This document shows positions 1 through 10,043 of a stretch of DNA of 64,000 nt, piece after piece. Each line of letters opens with the position of its first letter. Within the stretch, counting starts at the first letter, position 1. The translations under genes were made by a program, and so were the position numbers. The stretch is from assembly GCF_018257795.1 (NCBI RefSeq), contig NZ_JAERJD010000001.1, positions 62,001-126,000 of the forward strand. Direction: 5' to 3'. Origin of the DNA: Citrobacter sp. JGM124 (GTDB lineage Bacteria; Pseudomonadota; Gammaproteobacteria; Enterobacterales; Enterobacteriaceae). The notes beneath the pieces are model-generated. The model had not been told where the DNA came from and ran no database searches. It worked only from the letters and a program-made list of their open reading frames with translations.

Positions 1-422
<422 letters not shown>

Positions 423-478
423 CTGTTCCCAACAGCGCTGGTTATAATGTTGCAAGGGACCGATTAGAGGTAATGTGA

Positions 479-1030
479 ATGAAGCTGATGTTTATATCGG
501 ATATACATGGTGCTTTACCTGCCACGGAAAGAGCACTGGACCTCTTTGCCGAAAGTGGTGCTCAATGGCTGGTTATCCTGGGGGATTTACTCAATCATGG
601 GCCGCGAAATGCGCTACCAGAAGGATATGCCCCTGCGGAGGTCGCCAAGTGCCTGAACAAGGTTGCGGATAGAATTATCGCCGTACGCGGTAATTGTGAT
701 AGCGAAGTGGATCAGATGCTGCTGGATTTTCCGATAACCGCTCCCTGGCAACAAATACTCCTCCCGAAACAGCGCTTGTTTTTGACGCACGGGCATCTTT
801 ACAGCCCCGAGGCGTTACCCCCGCTGGTCACGCATGATATTTTTATCTCTGGTCATACGCACCTGCCAGTGGCAACACAACACCAACGCTGCTATTTATT
901 TAATCCAGGCTCAGTGAGTATTCCCAAAGGGGGTCATGAAGCGAGTTTTGGCATGCTTGATGATGATGTTCTGAGCGTTCGCACTTTAAACGGCAACAGG
1001 ATGATTGCACAGGTTCAGATTACCCCGTAA
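479..1030 (+). CDS. yfcE: Metallophosphodiesterase YfcE
   Basis: This 183-residue protein is a small calcineurin-like phosphoesterase. The metal-binding signatures are complete: D8-x-H10 in SDIHG, GDLLNHG (D36, H40), GNCD (N72, D74), HGH (104-106) and GHTH (125-128). The E. coli homologue is a manganese-dependent phosphodiesterase that acts on artificial substrates such as bis-pNPP; its natural substrate is not settled. The start is the ATG at 479, preceded by an AGAGGTAA ribosome site. An overlapping 65-codon frame at 475 is a shadow. The gene lies between yfcF and yfcD in one direction, as in E. coli. The protein is probably cytoplasmic, since no signal peptide or membrane segment is seen. 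Confidence 0.95.
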   Translation: MKLMFISDIHGALPATERALDLFAESGAQWLVILGDLLNHGPRNALPEGYAPAEVAKCLNKVADRIIAVRGNCDSEVDQMLLDFPITAPWQQILLPKQRLFLTHGHLYSPEALPPLVTHDIFISGHTHLPVATQHQRCYLFNPGSVSIPKGGHEASFGMLDDDVLSVRTLNGNRMIAQVQITP

Positions 1031-1084
1031 CGTTACAAAAAACTCAATAACGCGTTTTAAAACGCTCAGAATAAGGTTTTTCCG

Positions 1085-1627
1085 ATGGTGGATCAGCAGC
1101 CTTTTGGTGGCACAGAATGGGTTGATATTGTTGATGAGAATAACGAAGTGGTTGGGCAAGCTAGCCGCGAAAATATGCGTGCGCAGCGTTTACGACATCG
1201 GGCAACTTATATCGTAGTCAGTGACGGTATGGGCCATATACTGGTACAACGCCGTACTGAGACAAAAGATTTTATGCCCGGAATGCTGGATGCGACTGCA
1301 GGGGGCGTGGTCCAGGCGGAAGAGCAATTGTTAGAGTCAGCGCGTCGTGAAGCAGAAGAAGAGCTGGGTATTGCTGGTGTCCCCTTTGCTGAACATGGGC
1401 AATTCTATTTTGAAGATGCTCATTGCCGTGTCTGGGGGGGGTTATTTAGCTGCGTTTCCCACGGGCCTTTTGCCCTTCAGGTTGAAGAAGTCAGCGACGT
1501 ATGCTGGATGACTCCTGAAGAGATCACGGCACGTTGTGATGAGTTCACGCCAGACTCCCTGAAAGCACTGGCATTATGGATGACACGTAATGCCAGAAAT
1601 GAATCAGGCGATTCACAAAGCGAATAG
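1085..1627 (+). CDS. yfcD: Nudix hydrolase YfcD
   Basis: The protein has 180 residues and one Nudix fold. A complete Nudix box lies at about residues 74-96, with the REAEEELG core carrying the metal-binding glutamates. Upstream, the [10 protein letters not shown] segment is typical of the isopentenyl-diphosphate-isomerase-like subgroup, but the isomerase's own catalytic cysteine motif is not evident, so hydrolysis of a nucleoside diphosphate derivative is the safer call. The substrate is unknown. The ATG at 1085 opens [16 protein letters not shown] and gives the usual family length. The gene ends 55 bases before a strong bidirectional terminator that separates it from the convergent pta gene. 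Confidence 0.92.
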   Translation: MVDQQPFGGTEWVDIVDENNEVVGQASRENMRAQRLRHRATYIVVSDGMGHILVQRRTETKDFMPGMLDATAGGVVQAEEQLLESARREAEEELGIAGVPFAEHGQFYFEDAHCRVWGGLFSCVSHGPFALQVEEVSDVCWMTPEEITARCDEFTPDSLKALALWMTRNARNESGDSQSE

Positions 1628-1682
1628 ATAATATCAGAGCCTTGTGATCCATCCCTGAGGAACAGGTCTGATTTGAAACGTG

Positions 1683-1722
1683 AAAAAGCCGTAAATCTGG
1701 TTATCAGAATTACGGCTTTTTT
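1683..1722. terminator. Bidirectional terminator between yfcD and pta
   Basis: The arm GCCGTAA (1688-1694) pairs with TTACGGC (1710-1716). The stem is flanked by an A run at 1683-1687 and a T run at 1717-1722, so either strand would give a hairpin followed by uridines. It suits the convergent yfcD and pta genes. Confidence 0.85.
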
Positions 1723-1747
1723 GTGTCAGTCGCGAATAGCTCTCTTT

Positions 1748-1770
1748 CTGCTCTGGCTCAGCCAGAGCAG
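1748..1770. terminator. Second hairpin just downstream of pta
   Basis: CTGCTCTGGC (1748-1757) and GCCAGAGCAG (1761-1770) form a perfect 10-bp stem with a 3-base loop, seven bases past the pta stop codon. No T run follows on either strand. It may protect the pta message 3' end or assist the terminator at 1683-1722. Confidence 0.5.
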
Positions 1771-1776
1771 GGATGA

Positions 1777-3921
1777 TTACTGCTGTTGTGCTGACTGGAT
1801 CGCTGTCAGTGCGATGGTGTAAACGATATCGTCAACCAGAGCACCACGAGACAGGTCATTTACTGGCTTACGCATACCTTGCAGCATTGGCCCGATGGAG
1901 ATCAGGTCAGCAGAACGCTGTACGGCTTTGTAAGTGGTGTTACCTGTGTTCAGGTCCGGGAAGATAAATACAGTCGCACGGCCTGCTACAGGGGAGTCTG
2001 GCGCTTTAGATTTGGCTACATCAGCCATGACAGCGGCGTCATACTGTAACGGTCCATCAATGACCAAGTCTGGACGTTTTTCCTGAGCGAGACGAGTGGC
2101 TTCACGAACTTTTTCTACATCACTACCTGCACCGGACGTACCGGTAGAGTAGGAGAGCATTGCTACCCGAGGATCGATACCGAAAGCGGCAGCTGAGTCA
2201 GCGGACTGAATAGCTATCTCTGCTAATTGCTCTGCGGATGGGTCCGGGTTGATGGCACAGTCACCGTAGACGTAAACCTGTTCTGGTAACAGCATAAAGA
2301 AGACGGAAGAGACCAGTGAACTGCCTGGTGCTGTTTTAATCAACTGTAACGGTGGGCGAATGGTGTTAGCAGTGGTATGCACGGCACCAGAAACCAGGCC
2401 ATCCACTTCATTCTGCTCGAGCATCAAGGTACCCAGTACCACGTTATCTTCCAGCTGTTCACGAGCAACGGCTTCAGTCATACCCTTGCTCTTACGCAAC
2501 TCAACCAAACGAGCAACATAGCTTTCACGTACAACTTCAGGGTCGACAATCTCAATACCTGAGCCCAGCTCTACGCCCTGTGCTGCGGCAACGTGCAGGA
2601 TATCATCAGGATTACCCAGCAACACACAAGTAGCAATGCCACGTTCTGCACAGATAGCAGCCGCTTTCACGGTGCGTGGTTCGTCGCCTTCTGGCAGTAC
2701 GACACGTTTACCCGCTTTACGCGCCAGCTCGGTGAGCTGATAACGGAAGGCCGGTGGTGACAGGCGACGGCTGCGTTCTGACGAGGCCGTCAGGGACTCA
2801 ACCCATTGGGTATCGATATGACTGGCAACATATTCCTGGACTTTCTCAATACGCTGAAGGTCATCAATCGGGACTTCCAGGTTAAAGCTTTGCAGGCTCA
2901 GGGAGGTCTGCCAGGTATTAGTGTTGACCATAAACATCGGCAGGCCGGTCGCGAATGCACGCTCACACAGTTTGCTGATGCGAGGGTCCATTTCGTAGCC
3001 ACCGGTCAACAGAATTGCGCCAATCTCTACGCCATTCATGGCCGCCAGGCAGGCAGCAACCAGGACATCAGGACGGTCAGCTGAGGTGACCAGCAATGAG
3101 CCCGGGCGGAAGTGTTCCAGCATGTGAGGAATACTGCGCGCGCAGAAAGTGACTGATTTCACACGACGGGTATTGATATCCCCTTCGTTGATCACGGTTG
3201 CATTTAAGTGGCGAACCATATCAATCGCACGGGTTGCAATCAGGTCGAAGCTCCAGGGAATGCAACCTAATACGGGTAACGGGCTGTTAGCGAACAGCAG
3301 TTTAGGATCAATATTCGCGACACTGGCTTTGTTGGAGTCATCAAAGATTTCAGACAAGTCAGGGCGAGTACGGCCTTGATCATCCACTGGCGCGTTTAAC
3401 TTATTAATAATCACGCCATTGATATTGGTATTTTTGCTGCCGCCAAAACTGTTGCGTGCCAGTTCAATACGTTCTTTGAGCTGTTCAGGCGAGTCATTGC
3501 CCAGAGAGGTCACGAAGACGATTTCAGCATTCAGTGTTTTGGCAATCTCGTAGTTCAGTGCCTGGGCAAACTGATGTTTACGCGTCGGAACCAGCCCTTC
3601 TACCAGAATGACCTCAGCATCTTTGCTGTTGGTGTGGTAGTTGGCGATGATCTCTTCCATCAGTACATCTTGCTGGTTATTTGACAGCAGAGACTCTACA
3701 TAGCTCATCTTCAGCGGTTTAGCCGCAGGGATAGAGCTGTTTGCACGGACAATACTGGTGGTTTGATCTGGCGTATTTTCACCGCCATTACGTGGCTGGG
3801 CGATAGGTTTGAATACGCTCAAACTCACGCCTTTTTGTTCCATAGCACGGATAACGCCAAGACTTACGCTGGTAAGACCGACACTGGTTCCGGTAGGGAT
3901 AAGCATAATTGTACGGGACAC
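1777..3921 (-). CDS. pta: Phosphate acetyltransferase Pta
   Basis: The enzyme has 714 residues, the full length of the long enterobacterial form. It interconverts acetyl-CoA plus phosphate with acetyl phosphate plus CoA in the cytoplasm. The order of domains is an N-terminal P-loop-like region related to dethiobiotin synthetase ([11 protein letters not shown] near residue 8), a central DRTGG domain (about 230-340) and the C-terminal catalytic PTA domain (about 390-710), which holds [29 protein letters not shown] and the [12 protein letters not shown] motif. The ATG at 3921 gives the conserved N-terminus [15 protein letters not shown]. It lies 81 bases behind ackA on the same strand, the standard ackA-pta operon. 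Acetyl phosphate made here can also feed response regulators such as RcsB. Confidence 0.98.
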   Translation of the reverse strand: MSRTIMLIPTGTSVGLTSVSLGVIRAMEQKGVSLSVFKPIAQPRNGGENTPDQTTSIVRANSSIPAAKPLKMSYVESLLSNNQQDVLMEEIIANYHTNSKDAEVILVEGLVPTRKHQFAQALNYEIAKTLNAEIVFVTSLGNDSPEQLKERIELARNSFGGSKNTNINGVIINKLNAPVDDQGRTRPDLSEIFDDSNKASVANIDPKLLFANSPLPVLGCIPWSFDLIATRAIDMVRHLNATVINEGDINTRRVKSVTFCARSIPHMLEHFRPGSLLVTSADRPDVLVAACLAAMNGVEIGAILLTGGYEMDPRISKLCERAFATGLPMFMVNTNTWQTSLSLQSFNLEVPIDDLQRIEKVQEYVASHIDTQWVESLTASSERSRRLSPPAFRYQLTELARKAGKRVVLPEGDEPRTVKAAAICAERGIATCVLLGNPDDILHVAAAQGVELGSGIEIVDPEVVRESYVARLVELRKSKGMTEAVAREQLEDNVVLGTLMLEQNEVDGLVSGAVHTTANTIRPPLQLIKTAPGSSLVSSVFFMLLPEQVYVYGDCAINPDPSAEQLAEIAIQSADSAAAFGIDPRVAMLSYSTGTSGAGSDVEKVREATRLAQEKRPDLVIDGPLQYDAAVMADVAKSKAPDSPVAGRATVFIFPDLNTGNTTYKAVQRSADLISIGPMLQGMRKPVNDLSRGALVDDIVYTIALTAIQSAQQQ

Positions 3922-4002
3922 GGTATAACCTCTTCGTTTTCGTGAGCCACTTAGCTCAGCTTAACTGAAAACATGCCGTAGCCTTGGGCTACGGCAAGAG
4001 AA

Positions 4003-5205
4003 TCAGGCAGTAAGGCGGGATGCGTCTTGAGCGATAACCAGCTCTTCATTGGTTGTAATAACCAGTGCCGGACGAGTCCCTTCTTTATTGATAAAGCCGG
4101 ACTTACCGAAACGGGCTGCCAGGTTACGTTCATGATCCATTTCCAGACCCAGAACACCCAGTTTATTTAATGTCAGTTCACGAACCATGGCTGCGTTTTC
4201 ACCGATACCACCCGTGAAGATAACCGCATCCAGACGACCATCCATCAGTGAGGTATAGGCACCGATGTATTTAGCCAGACGGTGGCAGTAAACGTCCATT
4301 GCACGTTTTGCATCGGCTTTGGTTTCGTAGTTGTCTTCCACATAACGGCAGTCGCTGGTTACTTCAGTCAGACCCAACAAGCCAGACTCTTTAGTCAGCA
4401 TTTTGTTGATGTCATCAATGTTCATACCCAGAGTGTCATGCAGATGGAAAATGATCGCCGGGTCGATATCACCAGAACGGGTACCCATCACCAGACCTTC
4501 CAGAGGAGTCAGACCCATAGAAGTATCAACACACTTACCATTGCGGATAGCAGAAACAGAACCGCCATTGCCAAGGTGACAAGTGATGATGTTCAGCTCT
4601 TCAACTGGTTTATTGAGCATTTTTGCCGCTTCTTGAGTTACATAGAAGTGGCTGGTACCGTGGGCGCCATAGCGACGAATACCGTGTTCTTTATACAGTT
4701 TATAAGGCAATGCGTAGAGATAAGACTCTTCAGGCATTGTCTGATGGAAAGCAGTATCGAAAACAGCTACGTTTTTATCAGCAAGATGCGGGAAAGATTT
4801 CAGTGCTTCAGCAATACCAATCAAGTGAGCCGGGTTGTGCAAAGGTGCAAAAGAGGCTGCATCTTTGATACCCTGAATCACGGATTCATCAATAACAACG
4901 GAACTTGTATATTTTTCGCCACCGTGAACAATACGATGACCAATTGCTGTAAGCTGGGCTGACAATTCTGGTTTTTGTGCCAGAATGTTATTAACGATGA
5001 AGTTAAGAGCTTCACTGTGGGCAGCACCAGCACCCAGAGCCGCTTCGTGCTTGGCGCCTTCAAGTTTCCATTTGATACGTGCTTCAGGAAGATGGAAACA
5101 TTCGGCTAAACCAGAAAGATATTCTTCACCGTTTGCCGCATCGATAATAGCGAATTTCAGTGATGAACTACCGCAGTTCAGAACCAGTACAAGCTTACTC
5201 GACAT
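4003..5205 (-). CDS. ackA: Acetate kinase AckA
   Basis: The enzyme has 400 residues, matching the family. It converts acetyl phosphate and ADP to acetate and ATP, the energy-yielding last step of acetate overflow, and works in reverse for acetate uptake. Visible motifs are NCGSSSLKF at residues 10-18, HRIVHGGE around the substrate arginine R91, [27 protein letters not shown] and the [10 protein letters not shown] nucleotide-binding segment. The start is the ATG at 5205, which gives [12 protein letters not shown]. It is the first gene of the ackA-pta operon. The 332-base region upstream is shared with the divergent yfbV and contains two palindromes noted separately. Confidence 0.98.
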   Translation of the reverse strand: MSSKLVLVLNCGSSSLKFAIIDAANGEEYLSGLAECFHLPEARIKWKLEGAKHEAALGAGAAHSEALNFIVNNILAQKPELSAQLTAIGHRIVHGGEKYTSSVVIDESVIQGIKDAASFAPLHNPAHLIGIAEALKSFPHLADKNVAVFDTAFHQTMPEESYLYALPYKLYKEHGIRRYGAHGTSHFYVTQEAAKMLNKPVEELNIITCHLGNGGSVSAIRNGKCVDTSMGLTPLEGLVMGTRSGDIDPAIIFHLHDTLGMNIDDINKMLTKESGLLGLTEVTSDCRYVEDNYETKADAKRAMDVYCHRLAKYIGAYTSLMDGRLDAVIFTGGIGENAAMVRELTLNKLGVLGLEMDHERNLAARFGKSGFINKEGTRPALVITTNEELVIAQDASRLTA

Positions 5206-5537
5206 GGAATACCTACTTTTAATTCGTGGCTAAAAAAACGTCTGATAGTCTATCATCGTAGCCCATGAAGACCCGGACATTTATGATCAACGTCATGCCT
5301 GTGGGATTTTGGGGCATGACGAATAAATTAAGCGAACATTCTGCTGTTTACCCAAGACTGGTTACGGCAAGTATAATGAGCTTGGGGGATAGCCTGTGTA
5401 TTATGGCTTACAGCTGTAAAACGCGCACAGCGTAGCAGATAGATCACTATAAATACAAAATCTTTTGAACCTTATAATCATCAGTTGTTGTGTTGTTATT
5501 ATTTTTTATTCTTTGCATAAAAATTTGAGGCGGAGCC
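5206..5537. promoter_or_regulatory. Divergent promoter region between ackA and yfbV
   Basis: This 332-base spacer has no open frame of interest. A 13-bp palindrome TGATAGTCTATCA lies at 5243-5255, 38 bases upstream of the ackA start. A longer inverted repeat, CGTCATGCC (5291-5299) with GGCATGACG (5313-5321), has nine perfect pairs and a 13-base gap. The half nearest yfbV is AT-rich (5440-5525) and contains TATAAT inside CTTATAATCATC near 5475, a possible -10 element for yfbV. In E. coli the ackA promoter responds to oxygen regulators, but I could not match a full FNR or ArcA site here. Confidence 0.55.
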
Positions 5538-5993
5538 ATGTCAACACCCCAGAATAGTCACGTAAGCTGGTTCAGCTTATTCGGACGCGGGCAGCATTAT
5601 GCGAATACCTGGCCTATGGATAAGCGTCTTACACCGGTGTTTATTGAAAACAGAATCATTCGGATGACGCGTTTCGCTATCCGTTTTATGCCACCGATCG
5701 CCGTATTCACCCTTACCTGGCAAGTTGCGCTGGGCGGCCAACTGGGGCCTGCCGTGACGACAGCACTTTTTGCCTGCAGCCTGCCGTTGCAGGCGCTATG
5801 GTGGTTAGGTAAGCGTTCAGTCACTCCATTACCCCCCTCAACCCTGCAATGGTTTTATGAGGTGCGCGAAAAACTGCAACAGTCGGGTCAGGCTTTGGCC
5901 CCTGTAGAAGGCAAGCCTGACTATCAGGCACTGGCAGATGTGCTGAAGCGGGCATTCAAACAACTGGATAAAACCTTTTTAGATGATTTGTAA
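5538..5993 (+). CDS. yfbV: Inner-membrane protein YfbV (UPF0208)
   Basis: A 151-residue UPF0208 family protein. Two hydrophobic stretches are seen, at about residues 50-67 ([17 protein letters not shown]) and 72-93 ([18 protein letters not shown]), with soluble ends, so it is expected in the inner membrane. The N-terminus [22 protein letters not shown] is the family hallmark. The E. coli homologue has been connected to the boundary of the Ter macrodomain, but its biochemical role is not established. The ATG at 5538 follows a GAGGCGGAG ribosome site. It is divergent from ackA, as in E. coli. Confidence 0.93.
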   Translation: MSTPQNSHVSWFSLFGRGQHYANTWPMDKRLTPVFIENRIIRMTRFAIRFMPPIAVFTLTWQVALGGQLGPAVTTALFACSLPLQALWWLGKRSVTPLPPSTLQWFYEVREKLQQSGQALAPVEGKPDYQALADVLKRAFKQLDKTFLDDL

Positions 5994-6030
5994 TCTCTCC
6001 TGGGGCAAGGATAGGTATTTTGCATGACCG

Positions 6031-6036
6031 TATAAT
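6031..6036 (+). promoter_or_regulatory. Candidate -10 element upstream of yfbU
   Basis: A perfect TATAAT occurs in the 213-base gap between yfbV and yfbU. No clear -35 hexamer is seen at the expected distance, so only the -10 is supported. Confidence 0.35.
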
Positions 6037-6206
6037 GAAGGGCGACTGAAAGTATCAGACGTATTCTTAAAAATGCCCTTCTTTTGGGGGGAGCAAGGTA
6101 GTTGTTTACGATTTTCTATTAATCTCTTGTGCTATCTCAAAGCAATACCCCAGTTTCGTTCGGTATGGTGAAGCCAATATTTTTTCTTGAAGGCAGGTAT
6201 CAGAAA

Positions 6207-6701
6207 ATGGAAATGACTCACGCACAACGACTTATCTTATCCAATCAGTATAAATTAATGACGATGATGGACCCGGAGAATGCAGAACGTTATCACCGTC
6301 TGCAGACCATCGTTGAACGGGGTTATGGTCTGCAAATGCGTGAACTCGACAGTGAGTTTGGTGCACTGAAAGAAGCAACCTGCCGTGCAATTATCGATAT
6401 TATGGAAATGTTCCACGCTTTGCAGGTGAGCCGGGCAAACTTGAAAGACAGCAGTGATATTGACGAAAGGCGTGTGGCTTTCCTCGGCTTTGATGCGGGG
6501 CTGGAGAGTGAAATCCTGAATTATGTTCGTTTTTTGGTAACCATTGAGAAGCGTTATACCCATTTTTCGCCTGGGGCTGACAACTTTAATGCGCAAACGC
6601 CAATGTGGGATAAATACATTCGTATGCAAGCCATCTGGCATGCTTGCCCGCGTCAGTATCATTTAAGCGCCAATGAAATTAAGCAAATTATTAATGCCTG
6701 A
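6207..6701 (+). CDS. yfbU: UPF0304 protein YfbU
   Basis: The protein has 164 residues when started at the ATG at 6207 ([16 protein letters not shown]), which is the family N-terminus; the longer frame from 6129 adds 26 residues that homologues lack. It matches E. coli YfbU over its whole length, including [34 protein letters not shown] and the tail [18 protein letters not shown]. The protein is small, soluble and mostly helical by appearance. Its function is unknown; overexpression of the E. coli gene is reported to be harmful to cells. It lies 11 bases upstream of hxpA and may be co-transcribed with it. Confidence 0.93.
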   Translation: MEMTHAQRLILSNQYKLMTMMDPENAERYHRLQTIVERGYGLQMRELDSEFGALKEATCRAIIDIMEMFHALQVSRANLKDSSDIDERRVAFLGFDAGLESEILNYVRFLVTIEKRYTHFSPGADNFNAQTPMWDKYIRMQAIWHACPRQYHLSANEIKQIINA

Positions 6702-6712
6702 GGAGATACAGC

Positions 6713-7372
6713 TTGAAGTGTAGAGGATTTTTGTTTGATCTGGACGGTACGCTTGTAGACTCCTTGCCCGCAGTAGAGCGCGCATGGAGCCAGCTGGCTG
6801 AACGCATTAACGTTCCTGCGCAAGAGGTGCTGGACTTTATCCACGGCAAGCAAGCGATGACTTCATTACGTCATTTTATGCCTGGAGCCTCCGAAGAGGC
6901 TATTTTGCGGGAATTCTCATGGCTTGAGGCTAAAGAAGCGGAGGATACCGAGGGGGTCGTCGCCTTACCGGGAGTCATCGATCTTCTTACCTATCTCAAT
7001 GACGAAAAGATTCCCTGGGCGATAGTCACTTCAGGGACCGTACCTATTGCGTTTGCCCGCCATGGAACCGCAGGTTTACCAAAACCTGAGGTTTTTGTTA
7101 CCGCAGAACAGGTTGAGCGTGGCAAACCGGAGCCCGATGCGTATTTGCTGGGTGCCCAATTGCTGGGTCTTGAACCGGAGCAATGCGTGGTGGTGGAAGA
7201 TGCCCCCGCGGGTATATTGTCTGGTCTTAGCGCAGGGTGCCATGTTATTGCTGTCAACGCGCCTGCAGAGACGCCGCGACTGGAGCAGGTTAATTATGCC
7301 CTGTCATCCCTGAAGGAGCTCCTGGTACAGAAAACGGCAGATGGCCATGTTGAAATACTGAGAAAACACTAA
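6713..7372 (+). CDS. hxpA: HAD-family sugar phosphatase HxpA (YfbT)
   Basis: A 219-residue haloacid-dehalogenase hydrolase with a small cap domain. The nucleophile motif is FDLDGTLVDS (D9 and D11), motif II is VTSG (T106-S107), K138 sits in RGKPEPDAY and the metal acidic pair is E162-D163 in VVEDAPAG. The E. coli homologue removes phosphate from hexose and related sugar phosphates. Translation must begin at the TTG at 6713, because the homologous N-terminus M(K/R)C(R/K)GFLFDLDGTL starts exactly there and a strong GAGGAGAT ribosome site ends six bases upstream. The first in-frame ATG lies well inside the conserved domain. A terminator follows at 7385. Confidence 0.94.
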   Translation: MKCRGFLFDLDGTLVDSLPAVERAWSQLAERINVPAQEVLDFIHGKQAMTSLRHFMPGASEEAILREFSWLEAKEAEDTEGVVALPGVIDLLTYLNDEKIPWAIVTSGTVPIAFARHGTAGLPKPEVFVTAEQVERGKPEPDAYLLGAQLLGLEPEQCVVVEDAPAGILSGLSAGCHVIAVNAPAETPRLEQVNYALSSLKELLVQKTADGHVEILRKH

Positions 7373-7384
7373 TCTTTGCCACTT

Positions 7385-7411
7385 AGCCCCTTAACCTATG
7401 GGGCTTTTTTA
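7385..7411 (+). terminator. Rho-independent terminator after hxpA
   Basis: AGCCCC (7385-7390) pairs with GGGGCT (7400-7405) across a 9-base loop and is followed by a run of T. It separates hxpA from yfbS. Confidence 0.85.
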
Positions 7412-7459
7412 TAGTATCTGCGCGAATGATGTCAGCACTCAGAATAAAAAGGACATAGT

Positions 7460-9292
7460 GTGAATCTGGAACTCATTTGGGTACTGTCTTTACTGGGCAT
7501 TGCGATTGTCTTGTTTGCAACGGGCAAGATGCGTATGGATGCCGTGGCACTCTTGATGATCATCGCTTTTGTGCTCAGTGGCACGCTGACCATTAGCGAA
7601 GCGTTTTCTGGATTTAGTGACCCTAATGTTATTCTGATTGCTGCACTGTTCATTATCGGTGACGGCTTAGTGCGTACCGGGGTTGCAACGAATGTTGGTG
7701 TGTGGCTGGTCTCGGTTGCGGGCAGCAGCGAAATAAAAATGCTGGTGCTGTTGATGGCAACCGTAGCCGGTTTAGGGGCTTTTATGAGCTCAACGGGGGT
7801 AGTGGCTATTTTCATTCCTGTGGTGCTGAGTGTGGCACTGCGCATGAAAATATCCCCCTCTCGATTAATGATGCCACTGAGTTTCGCTGGTTTGATTAGT
7901 GGCATGATGACACTGGTTGCCACCCCGCCTAACCTGGTGGTCAACAGTGAATTAGTCCGTGATGGATTTGACGGCTTTCAGTTTTTCAGTGTCACTCCTA
8001 TCGGGATTGTGGTCCTGATATTGGGCATTATTTATATGTTGTTCGTCCGTTTTGCCCTGAAAGGGGAGGATACCCGCGTCGATAAAGAAGGGGGGCAACG
8101 CAGTACTTTTCGTTCATTAATTAAAGCTTATCGCCTCAATGGGCGGGCGCGTCGCCTGGCTTTGCGCCCTGGTTCCCCGATGATAGGTGCCCGCCTTGAT
8201 GATCTCAAACTCCGTGAACGCTATGGCGCTAATGTGATTGGCGTTGAACGCTGGCGGCGTTTTCGCCGGGTGATGGTGAATGTGGCCGGGGAGACAACCT
8301 TTTGCGAACGTGATGTGTTGCTTATTGATATCTCCGCCTCTGAAGATGAACTCCGTCAATTCTGCAGCGAGCAGATGCTGGAGCCTAAAATATTACGTGG
8401 TGAATACTTTTCCGATCAGGCCATGGATGTGGGGATGGCGGAGGTATTGGTGGTACCTGAATCAGAGCTTATCAATCAGACCATACGACAAATGGCATTT
8501 CGCAGTCGTTATGGTTTGAATGTTGTCGGGCTGCGTCGGGCAGGAAAAGCGATGGAAGGGGCCGTGGTGGATATCCCAATACAGCCCGGTGATATTGTTC
8601 TGGTTGTCGGGGACTGGCAATTAATTAAACAACTCTCACAACAGAGTCGCGACTTTCTGCTACTCAATGTTCCCATCGAGGCTATTGATGCCTCACCGGC
8701 ACACAGTCAGGCTCCCCATGCGTTGTTCTGCCTGGTACTGATGGTCGTGCTGATGGTGATGGATGACGTGCCGAATGCCGTTGCCGCCATTATTGCTTGT
8801 TTACTGATGGGCAAATTCCGTTGTATTGATATGGAAAGTGCTTACAAAGCGATTCACTGGCCAAGTATTATCCTGATTGTCGGCATGATGCCCTTTGCCC
8901 TGGCACTACAGAAAACGGGTGGAGTGGACTTGATAGTTCATGGCCTGATGTCCTTCGGCGGTGATTACGGGCCACATATCATGCTCGTCTGCCTGTTCGT
9001 TATGTGTGCAACCATCGGGTTGTTTATCTCTAATACGGCAACTGCCGTATTAATGGCGCCTATCGCTCTCGCAGCAGCAAAAACAATGGGCGTCTCTCCC
9101 TATCCTTTTGCCATGATAGTCGCGATGGCAGCATCGGCAGCATTTATGACGCCGGTTTCTTCACCGGTGAATACGCTGGTATTGGGCCCCGGGCATTATA
9201 CCTTCAGTGATTTTGCCAAGGTTGGGGTTCCTTTTACCTTCATTGTTATGATGGTTTGCGTCATTATGGTACCGATGCTGTTTCCATTTTAA
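7460..9292 (+). CDS. yfbS: SLC13/DASS-type transporter with RCK_C domains, YfbS
   Basis: A 610-residue inner-membrane transporter. N-terminal membrane helices (residues 1-200) contain [20 protein letters not shown] and [12 protein letters not shown], and the repeated second half contains [17 protein letters not shown]; these paired S/T-N-T type loops mark the divalent-anion:sodium symporter superfamily. Two cytoplasmic RCK_C (TrkA-C) domains lie in the middle, around residues 215-390. The transported ion is not known. Translation starts at the GTG at 7460, which gives [15 protein letters not shown], the N-terminus found in E. coli YfbS. It converges with yfbR, with 30 bases between the stop codons and no hairpin visible there. 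Confidence 0.93.
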   Translation: MNLELIWVLSLLGIAIVLFATGKMRMDAVALLMIIAFVLSGTLTISEAFSGFSDPNVILIAALFIIGDGLVRTGVATNVGVWLVSVAGSSEIKMLVLLMATVAGLGAFMSSTGVVAIFIPVVLSVALRMKISPSRLMMPLSFAGLISGMMTLVATPPNLVVNSELVRDGFDGFQFFSVTPIGIVVLILGIIYMLFVRFALKGEDTRVDKEGGQRSTFRSLIKAYRLNGRARRLALRPGSPMIGARLDDLKLRERYGANVIGVERWRRFRRVMVNVAGETTFCERDVLLIDISASEDELRQFCSEQMLEPKILRGEYFSDQAMDVGMAEVLVVPESELINQTIRQMAFRSRYGLNVVGLRRAGKAMEGAVVDIPIQPGDIVLVVGDWQLIKQLSQQSRDFLLLNVPIEAIDASPAHSQAPHALFCLVLMVVLMVMDDVPNAVAAIIACLLMGKFRCIDMESAYKAIHWPSIILIVGMMPFALALQKTGGVDLIVHGLMSFGGDYGPHIMLVCLFVMCATIGLFISNTATAVLMAPIALAAAKTMGVSPYPFAMIVAMAASAAFMTPVSSPVNTLVLGPGHYTFSDFAKVGVPFTFIVMMVCVIMVPMLFPF

Positions 9293-9322
9293 GTTATGGT
9301 CTGTGCTGACAAGGTGTTATCG

Positions 9323-9922
9323 CTATAAAGGGGAGTCCTGGCTAATCTCATCCAGTGAGAGGTGAAAACTGGGCACAAAAGTCTGCATAAAATAGTCCAT
9401 CTCGTCACTGCGACGTTCCGCGAGTGTTTTTTCCAGGCGGGTCCTGGCGAGCAAAAACTCGTTATTTCCGGCGGACAACTCTTCCAGGCATTTGAGGTAG
9501 GCACATAAGGTATCGGCTTGCTTGACTATCGATTTTTCATCAGCAGTGTATTGCGCCTCATCGATTAATGGGGCCCAAATATCACGTAACTCTTCTGGCA
9601 CCATCTCAATCATTTTTTGTTGTGCGATTTTTTCTATCGCTTTGTATTCATGAGCTATCTGTGAATTGAAGTATTTTACCGGTGTGGGAAGATCCCCGGT
9701 GAGCACCTCACTGGCATCATGGTACATTGCTAATAAGGCGATACGTTCCGCATTGACCTGGCCATTAAATTTTCTATTTTTAATGACCCCAAGCGCATGG
9801 GCAACCATCGCGACCTGAAGACTATGTTCCGAGACATTCTCCGTGCGCACATTGCGCATCAGTGGCCAGCGATGGATTAGTTTCAGACGGGAAAGATAAG
9901 CGAAGAAATGGCTTTGCTGCAT
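9323..9922 (-). CDS. yfbR: 5'-deoxynucleotidase YfbR (HD domain)
   Basis: The 199-residue enzyme hydrolyses deoxyribonucleoside 5'-monophosphates to the nucleoside and phosphate, and takes part in nucleotide salvage and dUMP supply. The HD-domain metal ligands are all present at the E. coli positions: H33 (VSEHSLQVA), H68-D69 (YHDASE) and D137 ([10 protein letters not shown]). R18 and W19 of the substrate pocket are also there, and D77 lies in LTGDLPTP. The start at 9922 ([20 protein letters not shown]) equals that of the homologue. It follows alaA on the same strand with a 121-base gap. Confidence 0.95.
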   Translation of the reverse strand: MQQSHFFAYLSRLKLIHRWPLMRNVRTENVSEHSLQVAMVAHALGVIKNRKFNGQVNAERIALLAMYHDASEVLTGDLPTPVKYFNSQIAHEYKAIEKIAQQKMIEMVPEELRDIWAPLIDEAQYTADEKSIVKQADTLCAYLKCLEELSAGNNEFLLARTRLEKTLAERRSDEMDYFMQTFVPSFHLSLDEISQDSPL

Positions 9923-10043
9923 AATGTATCTCGCGATCCAGAACAGATAAGCAGCATTGTGCGGTGTTCATGAAAGCATTGCAAATCAGCCGGAAAACTG
10001 GCGTCCGGCCGATATTGACAGCCCTGATGAAACCCGCTGCAGA

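Noticed and set aside
4282-4962. 226-codon plus-strand frame inside ackA
   Set aside because: It is fully antisense to the highly conserved ackA gene, has no recognised motif and no family resemblance.
9923-10043. Terminator between alaA and yfbR
   Set aside because: GCCGG/CCGGC pairs over a 10-base loop, but the stem is short and no T run follows.
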